Assembly (NCBI RefSeq): GCF_002890915.1
Contig: NZ_POUT01000022.1
Location: 1-45,551 of the forward strand
Direction: 5' to 3'
DNA: 45,551 nucleotides
From: Stutzerimonas stutzeri
GTDB lineage: Bacteria; Pseudomonadota; Gammaproteobacteria; Pseudomonadales; Pseudomonadaceae
The translations under genes and the position numbers were made by a program. Below are positions 1 through 7,127 of the stretch, piece by piece. The notes below the pieces were generated by a model that was not told where the DNA came from, searched no databases, and was given only the letters and a program-made list of their open reading frames with translations. The stretch's first letter is position 1. The number at the start of each line of letters is the position of its first letter.

Positions 1-28
1 CCGTAATAGTCTCGCACTGATTTTTATG

Positions 29-97
29 CGTGCAGCGTGTGATACAGAGTAGGCGTGCAGCATGTGATACAGCCTACCCGTGCACCATGTGATACAG
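29..97. repeat. Three 19-bp direct repeats, 25-bp period
   Basis: Three near-identical 19-bp units lie at 29-47, 54-72 and 79-97. Their consensus is CGTGCAGCATGTGATACAG, with one substitution each in the first and third copies. They are separated by 6-nt spacers, AGTAGG and CCTACC, which are nearly reverse complements of each other. Evenly phased short repeats like this are typical of protein-binding arrays, such as transposon ends, integrase arm sites or iterons. Nothing adjacent identifies the protein, and the window starts 28 bp before the array, so it may continue to the left. Confidence 0.75.
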
Positions 98-222
98 CTT
101 CGGAAGATGACTTGGCTGGACGCTTACCAGGAAGGGCAGTTAATCGACATCGTTCAGGCTCCTGAGAAGGGAAGGGCTGAAGAGGGCAATACGCACCCGT
201 CTTCCCTTAAATGATTCAGGTC

Positions 223-454
223 TGAAACTTGGTTAAATCTCGTTGGCGAAGTTGGGCGTGGAGCTCATGCTGTGCTAAAGCTCAGCCGGTCCTAACGGTA
301 TTAAAGTCGCTTCAGAAGCCGATATCGAACGTACAGGGAATAGCTGGCAGGCTCAGTATGAAGTCGAAGGGAACGGCGGCCAGCTGTGCCTGCTACGACG
401 AATCCATTTGTGCAGGAGATTAGTGCTGATGCCGTAGCTCAAGGCCATGCCGGC
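223..454 (-). pseudogene. Degenerate IS66-family accessory protein TnpA remnant
   Basis: On the minus strand the conceptual peptide around 370-450 reads MALSYGISTNLLHKWIRRSR. This matches the helix-turn-helix core of IS66-family TnpA accessory proteins (pattern VAL.HGI..NLLHKW). Past an in-frame stop near 355, the same frame continues with a proline-rich stretch typical of the middle of TnpA. No start codon, TnpB or TnpC is visible, so this is a decayed fragment. The identification rests only on the motif; chance similarity is possible but unlikely for the NLLHKWIR core. Confidence 0.4.
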
Positions 455-552
455 AGCCGAGGACGGTAGCAGGCTGAGCCCCCCGAAGACTGCGCCTTGA
501 GGATCTAGGACGGTGTTGGCCTGGCACGGAAGGCCTCCGCGAGGGGGTAAAA

Positions 553-578
553 GGTGTCCAACAAGATAAGTGGACACC
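553..578. repeat. Perfect 8-bp inverted repeat GGTGTCCA / TGGACACC
   Basis: GGTGTCCA (553-560) and TGGACACC (571-578) flank a 10-nt loop. A third copy, TGGACACC, lies at 634-641. This could be an insertion-sequence end or an operator. There is no T-tract, so it is a poor terminator for the drmB-like gene that ends at 713. Confidence 0.55.
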
Positions 579-712
579 ATGTGGCTGGCTGGAGGATCGA
601 GGGCGGGTTGCAGAGATTTCCAGGGGGCTAGCTTGGACACCTGGATAACGCATCGGAAGACCGATGGAATGAGACGGGGCGTCGAGGCAGAAGGCTGTAA
701 CACCATCGACAC

Positions 713-2908
713 CTACAGCTTAACCATGTCCAAGTAACCCCGAATCGGCGCTCCTCGTTTATCGAGACGAGGCTTGCCACCAATCGATCGCAGGACCGAC
801 CGCGACAGCAGCTTGTTGCCAGCAACGCAGGACGTCTCCGGCATCATCACGCAGTCTGGACAGGAGCCTCCGCGCTCAGTACACAGTGATCCCGTCCCGC
901 ACTGCGTTGCCTTAGAACTCAACATGGCGGTCAGCATTTCCGTGCCAGCATTGCGCCAAAGAGCTGAGAGGTTACCCAGGTCCATAGTCGTGCCATTGCG
1001 GTAGACAACGAACGCCAGGTCAGCCGGGAAGATGTATTCGCCCAATGAGCCCAGATCCAAGCCGGAATACTCCGACACGTGTTTCATCAGAAGGTGCGAG
1101 TAGCTGTGGAGCAGGGTGTACAGATAGAAGTAGACCGGCGGCGCCGTGGTTTCTGGCAGGTTGTCCAGGAAAGGACTCATCGACTGAGCAGCCCCCAACA
1201 GGCCTGCACCAATCCTCTCGCCCGGATTCAGCGTGAACATGTCTGGGCAATTTAAGCTGAGTAGCCATTCGAGAACGAGTTCTTCCTTGAGCCGCACATA
1301 GATGGCCTCGTTGCCCTGCTGCACTACGTAAACGGGGAACCTATAGCTGTCGTTTTGCTTCACTGGCGGGAATAGGTTGAGGCGAACTGGCATGTCCATA
1401 CCACGCTTCTCCCGCAGGATTGGCGTCGGCTCCATCCGCGAATAGCCGAAGCTAAAGCGGCACAGGTCGAACTCGCGGATGAGCCCCATGTCATCCAGGC
1501 CCAGCTTGTCGAACAAGGCGCGCGTGTTGCTTTGTAACTGTTCCGTCTTGTCTTTGTCTTCTGGCGCCAGGTCTTCGTCCAGCCGCGTGAAGGATACATA
1601 TGGTTTTTTCCCGTTGGTCCGCGTCTCCACGTCCAGGCGCGTGCTCTTCAGCGCCGCATGCTCGATGGCAAGGCGGAAAGGGTCGAACTTGGATGCGAAC
1701 GCCGACTGCCTGTTTCGAAGATTCGAGACAACTGCCACTGGAAGATCAACCTTGGGAAGCAAGATTTGTCGTCGGCGAAGATCCTCCAGAATCCGCTGCC
1801 GACTGGTGTAAGCCATCTCGATGGCACCATTGAGCGTTGTACGCATCGGTTCGGCGAACCCCTCAAGTGTACGAATCTGTTCCACAGCTGCCAGGTAGTC
1901 CGCCAAGTCCTTGACACATTCCGGATTGCCTGCGCATGCCTTCTGCACATCCTCGTCCGTGATGGGCTGCGCAGCAAAGCCATATTGCTTCGCGACGAAG
2001 TCCTTGAGCTCCGCCTCCCGCCCTGGACGCAGTCGAGTTAGCAGCTGCTGGCTGCCGTCCTTGAAGTCTATGAACAGGTCTGACTTGACGTAATACGCGC
2101 TCGATGCGCGATAAGGCGTTGCCTGCATCCGCACTTCGGTCAACCGATCCGGGCCCATCGCGGGGCCGAGGATGCGCAAGGTGTCGCGGTCGTTCTGTAG
2201 CCACTTAGGTGACAGGGGCTTGTCGCAGGCGGCGCATTCGAAGAACCAATCGCCAATACCAGCGGAGCGCCGATTTAATTTGAACAGATAGCTCCCGCAG
2301 ACGCAGTTGTCGCGGCGCTTGACGACCTTGGCATCGCGGTCGCTCCAATGCCATTGGCCCGGGAAGGCCGCCTCCCAATGGCCAGACCAGTGTACGAAGA
2401 TGACATCCAACTGATCCCAGTCGCATTGGCCCTTGTTTTTCGGGTTGGGGCAGTGCTCGGGCGTAAGGTTCCCCAGGTCCTTGTCCAGCTCGGCAAGGGT
2501 CTCATAGTCCTGGAACATCCCGCAGGTGCGACACACGAACGTCAATGGCGCCGGGGTGTACTCCATGTGCGAAGGTCTGCATAGATAGAAGCGGTCCTGC
2601 CCCGGTAGCTGGAACTCCGTTTTTGTAGGGTCAAGCAAGGCCTCATAGACGCATTGCGCGGGCAGGATGCGTGGTTTCGTTGGATCACCATCGCGTGCGG
2701 ACGAGGCGGCATCGAACCAGGCGCGTCCCAGTTCGTTCATTCGTTCGAACACTAGGTCCATAGTTGAATCCGACAGCTGAATGGGTTCACCGGCCGATGA
2801 GCGAGCGATACACGCGCCCATCCCTCCTTCAAAGGTGAAAAAGCTTTCTGGTGCGTAGGCCGTCGCAAGTTGATTGCGAGAGCGGTTCATCGTTTTGGCT
2901 TTGGCCAT
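713..2908 (-). CDS. DrmB-like DUF1998-domain protein of a DISARM-type defence system
   Basis: Last gene of the four-gene defence operon. The N-terminus (RNQLATAYAPESFF) resembles the opening R.SQL.T.YGPGA segment of DrmB proteins. Cysteine pairs near residues 125-220 (CRTC, CVCG, CAAC) look like zinc knuckles. The C-terminal ~150 residues are a typical DUF1998 domain: a YTLLHSYSHLLM segment, then a cysteine cluster at about 671, 677, 684, 687 and 695 and the PETSC..GN..L motif. In DISARM, DrmB pairs with the helicase DrmA, and the split of helicase and DUF1998 into two adjacent genes is kept here. ATG codons occur at 2911 and 2908; I use 2908 because the GGGAG ribosome site then has 7-nt spacing. 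It starts 12 nt after the helicase stop codon. The cofactor, if any, is unknown. Confidence 0.85.
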   Translation of the reverse strand: MAKAKTMNRSRNQLATAYAPESFFTFEGGMGACIARSSAGEPIQLSDSTMDLVFERMNELGRAWFDAASSARDGDPTKPRILPAQCVYEALLDPTKTEFQLPGQDRFYLCRPSHMEYTPAPLTFVCRTCGMFQDYETLAELDKDLGNLTPEHCPNPKNKGQCDWDQLDVIFVHWSGHWEAAFPGQWHWSDRDAKVVKRRDNCVCGSYLFKLNRRSAGIGDWFFECAACDKPLSPKWLQNDRDTLRILGPAMGPDRLTEVRMQATPYRASSAYYVKSDLFIDFKDGSQQLLTRLRPGREAELKDFVAKQYGFAAQPITDEDVQKACAGNPECVKDLADYLAAVEQIRTLEGFAEPMRTTLNGAIEMAYTSRQRILEDLRRRQILLPKVDLPVAVVSNLRNRQSAFASKFDPFRLAIEHAALKSTRLDVETRTNGKKPYVSFTRLDEDLAPEDKDKTEQLQSNTRALFDKLGLDDMGLIREFDLCRFSFGYSRMEPTPILREKRGMDMPVRLNLFPPVKQNDSYRFPVYVVQQGNEAIYVRLKEELVLEWLLSLNCPDMFTLNPGERIGAGLLGAAQSMSPFLDNLPETTAPPVYFYLYTLLHSYSHLLMKHVSEYSGLDLGSLGEYIFPADLAFVVYRNGTTMDLGNLSALWRNAGTEMLTAMLSSKATQCGTGSLCTERGGSCPDCVMMPETSCVAGNKLLSRSVLRSIGGKPRLDKRGAPIRGYLDMVKL

Positions 2909-2920
2909 CATGCTTCTCCC

Positions 2921-5900
2921 TCAGCTCCGCGACTCCGTAGCGTTATCCGTCGAGTCGATGTCGGCGCCGGAGCCTCGCCGAATGAAAGTCATCGCACGAG
3001 CCGTCATTCCGTCGGCTACGCGCTTGTATGACGCGTCGGTGCTGGACTCATGGATGAGGCCAGGTTGGTCCACATCGCGCAACGATGTCATCGGACGTAG
3101 CAGGCTGTTCCTCGCTGCAAAGAACTGGACCAAGCGAGTGCCGTTGACGAGCCGGTCGACGCCAAGGTCCTGTTGGTAGTGTGTGAGCTGCTCCTTGAGC
3201 AGCGAGCGGTAGTAGTTTTTACCCTCCGGCGAAGGAGAGAAGGACAGACCGAGGGCCTTCTCCATGAAAGCCTCGGTGGCCTTCATGTTTGCTGGCACTG
3301 CAAGGAAGTCACGCACGTCGGGTGCCATCGCAAACGTAGGGCTGTTGCGCTTTTTATCGTCGTCTGATGCGCATAGGTGCTCGATGGCGTTCATGCCGCA
3401 TACGTACTCCTGGAAGAAGCTAGGCATCACCCGCACGAGGGCTTTCTCGGCCCATCGGTCAACCGCGGCCGGCAAAATCATCCGCTCAAGAAACCGGTGG
3501 AAAATGTCGTGAATCTCTAGCACGAAGCGGTCCCGATACCGCTGCGGCACCGGCACCAACAACGAGAAGCCCACGTGTGTGCGACCCACGCGCGACGATG
3601 CCTGAATGTACTCCGCGATGTCTGACGGGATGCCCGCGAAAAACATTGCATTGAACTCTTCTACGTCGACACCATGCGAGATGGCAGAGGTAGCGATGAC
3701 CGATCGAAGGGTGTTGTTCAGCTCCGGGAATGGCTTGTTGATGCCAACGCGGGTCTCTGCGCGCCGGACGATGTCCTGGATGTCAGCGGCGGACACCGCG
3801 CCTGAGATGAGCTCCGAACTCAAGGCCTGGTCAGTATAACCCTCGGTGTGGTGAAGCTTCTCGAACTGGACCTTCTCGGTATCAATGACCTGGTCGCCAC
3901 CCTTCTTGTTGGTGACATAGGTCAGGGCGATGCGGTGCAGGTCCACCAGCGTGAGCAGCGTCGCGGCGTCCGCATTGGTAAGCAAACGAACAAACTGCGC
4001 CTGCAGAGGGCCAGGCGATACCCATCGAATCAGCTCGGCACGCGCGGCCTCTTCCATAGTCGGATCCTCGCTGCGCAGGCGCTCGTACAGCCGAGTAAGC
4101 ATCACGTGGTAGTGCCCGAGCACAGAGGCCATCGCAACGGTGTGGCGGTGCCCATTGGTAAGGACTGAGGCGTAGACGCGCGCCCAGTGGCTGCGCAATT
4201 CCACGTTATCGACGGGGATGGCTGCGCGTTCGATATCGTCCGGTGTAGCGTCGGGTGGTAAGGGCGTTGCGTAGAACGAGTCGTATAGGGTTGGTCCCGG
4301 GTATGGGAACTGAATGGTGTTGTCTCGCTGGTAGAGGTTGGCCATTTGGCGCTGTGGCTCGCTGACCGTGGCCGATGCGGCGATGACCTTGATTCTTCGG
4401 CGCACCGACGAGTCGGGCTCACACGACAGCTGTCCCTTCAGTAATGGCGCAAGCTGGTCAAGTGCGGCCTCCAAAGCAGACTCAAAGAGTCCGGAGAACG
4501 TCCCCAGGGATTCGTCGAGCAGGTGCGCCTCGTCCTGAATCAGAAGGGAGGGAAAAGGGTCAAAGAATCGCTTCTCTCCAGACGCAAAGGACGGAAACAA
4601 TGCGCGCGTTCCGGCGCCCGGGTGGCCATCCCAGTCCTTGGGCTTTATCGGCACATACAAACGCTCACTGCCGGTCTCAACCAGCGGAGCCAAACCGAAC
4701 ATGCCGAAGAACTTGCGGATAGTCCCTTGCGACTGGCCGATGGCGGCGAGCTTATCGACTGTGCCTAGAAGGACCGACGGAGCTAGGTCGTAGATATCTT
4801 CGTCGACGATGTAGAAGGGCAACGGCGTGGGAGTGGCGAAGCGAGCATTCCAGGAGCATTTCTCCTTTGGCGCAGTGCAATAGTGCCCCATCGCGTTCGC
4901 ACCAGTGCCCGAGTGACGGCGCAGCGCCAGTAGGCTACCGTCCTTGTTGCCACAAAACGGGCACGTCGATAGCTTTAGCCAGCGCTCGCGGGCGCTTTTG
5001 TAGGGTTGAACGTCCTTGTGCTTGGCCTCTGTGTTAGGGGGAACTTCGGCGTCGGAAGGAACTTCGCTGTAGCCGTCCTCGGAGTGCCAATTTGGCGTGT
5101 TGCTGCCGCCCACCCAGAATCCGAGCGAGAACGGCTCGCCTGGATACCCGCGGGAGTGGCGAACCTCTTCAGCGGCGCCCATCGTGGTGAAGGTGCGGCG
5201 TGCTTGCTGCAGGGTGAGTAGGCGCAGCGGGTAGCGCATTAGTGCCGACACGCCCCGATGCTTGCCCCTGAGGCGGTCGAGGAAGAGCACGAATGCGAGC
5301 AGGCCCAGAAAGGCTTCGGACTTGCCACCACCGGTTGAGAAGTACAGCAGCGTCACGGCGTTAGCATGCTGAGCAACGTCGGGAGTGTAGAAGCTATGGA
5401 ACTCGGAGATGCGCGTCGCGAAAGCGGGGACAGACGCCAAGATGAACGCGAGCTGGAACAGCCTCCACTCGTCATAGCCCTTCGACTTGCCTACCTTGGC
5501 CATGGCGGTATTCATCGACACCCATGCCTCGAATGGGATGCCAAGTGGCGACTTCTGGACGCCAGGCCCACTCCAATTTGCGCGCGACTTCTCCAAAATG
5601 TCCAGACCGCACCGGATGGCTCCCAGCTCACTGCGCCAGGCCGCGAGGTCCGAGTGCAGCTTCTCCTTCTCGGCCGCCAGTTGCTCGGCGGCTTTCGGCC
5701 CGTTGAGGCCTTGGTCCACCGGATGCGTTTCGACCTCGGTCAGCCAATCCTCGTAGGCCGTGATGAGCGGCTTCAGGCTAGCCAGGCAGTCGGGTTGCGA
5801 CAGTTTTGAGATGTTACGTTCAACGGTGCCATCGGTGGGGATAATTCGAGGCAGCACGTAACGCGGCGCCCATGTTGTGGTCAGTCGGTGCTGCGCGCCG

Positions 5901-7114
5901 TCGACGGCCAGAGTGACGCCGCCGTTGAACCCCAGTGCGGGGTACTTGAGGTACTTGTTGTACCGGTAGGACGGTCTGACCCGGTCCAAGTGGAGGAACT
6001 GGTGGTCAGCAGCCGGCACCGAGGCGGTCACCTGTACCTGGAAGAGCGAGGGTTCCAGCTCCTTGAAGTTGGTATTGGTGAGCGGCGCGGTCCAATTCTC
6101 CAGCGCCAAGTGGACTGTCATGCGCGTTGCATCGACGGGATCGGGTAGAGCTTGAACGACCCAGCGCAGCTCAATCTGCGGCACGATGACCGCCAGGGCC
6201 GAGGCGCGTACCCGTTCCAGAAAGCTTTTCCAATTGCGCACGTCGGATGGCCGGACTCGTGCTCGGCGATATCCCCACAGCTTCCCACCGTTTTCCGGGT
6301 CCGAGTTGGCCGCCCAGTCCGCGAGCTGCTTGGCGATAGCCTTATTCAGCTCATCAGTTGCCGTCTTGGCATCTGCTTCGGCAGTCGCCGGTGTGAACTC
6401 GAAGGAGGGCAGGGTAAGATCGAGTCTGAGCCACTTCGGCGGGGGAGGGATATCGTCCGCCAAGTCGTCTGGCGTGGACAGGCTAACGGCAACCTCTTGA
6501 GCGGGACGTATTTCCCCGTTCTCGCCATTTTCAGCGTCTGTGTCCTCTGCCTCGGCGTCTTCCTCTGCCGGAGTGCGGTCTAGCTGGTTGTCGAACGGCA
6601 AGCCCATTGACTCGTACACGGCCTTGCGAGCGTCATAGCTCCTCGTGGCCCACTCTGGGTGCGTCTTGCCGCCTGACAGCTCAGTGGCGAGCTTGCCCAG
6701 CGCGTCCTTGACCTTGCTACGGATGTCGGCGCGGGCCTCCCGGGTCAGCGGGAACGTGGCTTCCAGCCTACCCCCAGGCTTCACATCATCCTCGGTTGGG
6801 AGAATGCGGACGTACACGGCACCCATCACCGAAACGCCCAGCGTGGTATCCGTGGCCGCCGAACGGATCTGGAAGTCCATGCCATGCGCGCTGATACGGA
6901 TGGGATCCGCTTCCTCGTCGCCGCCGCGCTCTTCGGCTGGCATCGGCACGATGAATTCGGACATCAGCGCCGCGCTGGGTTTGGCTGCATAGATGACCTT
7001 GTAGAAGTCACCGCGGCCAGCCAGTCGCGCCGAAAGCCCGTTGAGTAGGCTGTCGACCACCGCCTCCTTGTAGGCCGGATGAATGTCGCGGGGGTTCTTA
7101 CTGAGGATGGGCAC
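2921..7114 (-). CDS. DrmA/YprA-type superfamily 2 helicase of a DISARM-type system
   Basis: A 1397-residue helicase. The Walker A motif STGGGKSE has Lys ~598, the DEAH box is at 861-864, a SAT motif lies near 913, and the motif V-VI region contains ATSAISHGVD and QASSRVGR near 1175. A Cys4-like insert (CPFC...C....C) sits at about 708-745 between motifs I and II. Helicase motifs starting only at ~590, after a long N-terminal region, fit DrmA. The family is an SF2 helicase that works with DrmB on invading DNA; the DNA-translocation role here is inferred. Start is GTG at 7114 with GGAG 6 nt upstream. The gap to the upstream gene is 13 nt and to the DrmB-like gene 12 nt, so one transcript is likely. 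Druantia DruE is also related, but it carries DUF1998 in the same chain, unlike here. Confidence 0.87.
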   Translation of the reverse strand: MPILSKNPRDIHPAYKEAVVDSLLNGLSARLAGRGDFYKVIYAAKPSAALMSEFIVPMPAEERGGDEEADPIRISAHGMDFQIRSAATDTTLGVSVMGAVYVRILPTEDDVKPGGRLEATFPLTREARADIRSKVKDALGKLATELSGGKTHPEWATRSYDARKAVYESMGLPFDNQLDRTPAEEDAEAEDTDAENGENGEIRPAQEVAVSLSTPDDLADDIPPPPKWLRLDLTLPSFEFTPATAEADAKTATDELNKAIAKQLADWAANSDPENGGKLWGYRRARVRPSDVRNWKSFLERVRASALAVIVPQIELRWVVQALPDPVDATRMTVHLALENWTAPLTNTNFKELEPSLFQVQVTASVPAADHQFLHLDRVRPSYRYNKYLKYPALGFNGGVTLAVDGAQHRLTTTWAPRYVLPRIIPTDGTVERNISKLSQPDCLASLKPLITAYEDWLTEVETHPVDQGLNGPKAAEQLAAEKEKLHSDLAAWRSELGAIRCGLDILEKSRANWSGPGVQKSPLGIPFEAWVSMNTAMAKVGKSKGYDEWRLFQLAFILASVPAFATRISEFHSFYTPDVAQHANAVTLLYFSTGGGKSEAFLGLLAFVLFLDRLRGKHRGVSALMRYPLRLLTLQQARRTFTTMGAAEEVRHSRGYPGEPFSLGFWVGGSNTPNWHSEDGYSEVPSDAEVPPNTEAKHKDVQPYKSARERWLKLSTCPFCGNKDGSLLALRRHSGTGANAMGHYCTAPKEKCSWNARFATPTPLPFYIVDEDIYDLAPSVLLGTVDKLAAIGQSQGTIRKFFGMFGLAPLVETGSERLYVPIKPKDWDGHPGAGTRALFPSFASGEKRFFDPFPSLLIQDEAHLLDESLGTFSGLFESALEAALDQLAPLLKGQLSCEPDSSVRRRIKVIAASATVSEPQRQMANLYQRDNTIQFPYPGPTLYDSFYATPLPPDATPDDIERAAIPVDNVELRSHWARVYASVLTNGHRHTVAMASVLGHYHVMLTRLYERLRSEDPTMEEAARAELIRWVSPGPLQAQFVRLLTNADAATLLTLVDLHRIALTYVTNKKGGDQVIDTEKVQFEKLHHTEGYTDQALSSELISGAVSAADIQDIVRRAETRVGINKPFPELNNTLRSVIATSAISHGVDVEEFNAMFFAGIPSDIAEYIQASSRVGRTHVGFSLLVPVPQRYRDRFVLEIHDIFHRFLERMILPAAVDRWAEKALVRVMPSFFQEYVCGMNAIEHLCASDDDKKRNSPTFAMAPDVRDFLAVPANMKATEAFMEKALGLSFSPSPEGKNYYRSLLKEQLTHYQQDLGVDRLVNGTRLVQFFAARNSLLRPMTSLRDVDQPGLIHESSTDASYKRVADGMTARAMTFIRRGSGADIDSTDNATESRS

Positions 7115-7127
7115 TTGTCTCTCCCTT

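Larger units (their letters stand above)
98..712. other. Non-coding left end of the island with transposon debris
   Basis: About 600 bp downstream of the DISARM-like operon has no intact gene. The short reading frames on both strands look like chance, except for an IS66-accessory-like stretch described separately (223-454, minus). The segment also has three copies of TGGACACC in either orientation. No HKD (phospholipase D) motif, and so no DrmC remnant, was found in the minus-strand frames read. Confidence 0.5.

Noticed and set aside
29..97. Possible CRISPR array at the left edge
   Set aside because: Repeats are 19 bp with 6-nt spacers and there are no cas genes; spacers are far too short.
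713..7114. Druantia type III as the identity of the helicase operon
   Set aside because: Druantia DruE carries the helicase and DUF1998 in one very long chain; here they are two genes with the DrmA/DrmB division.
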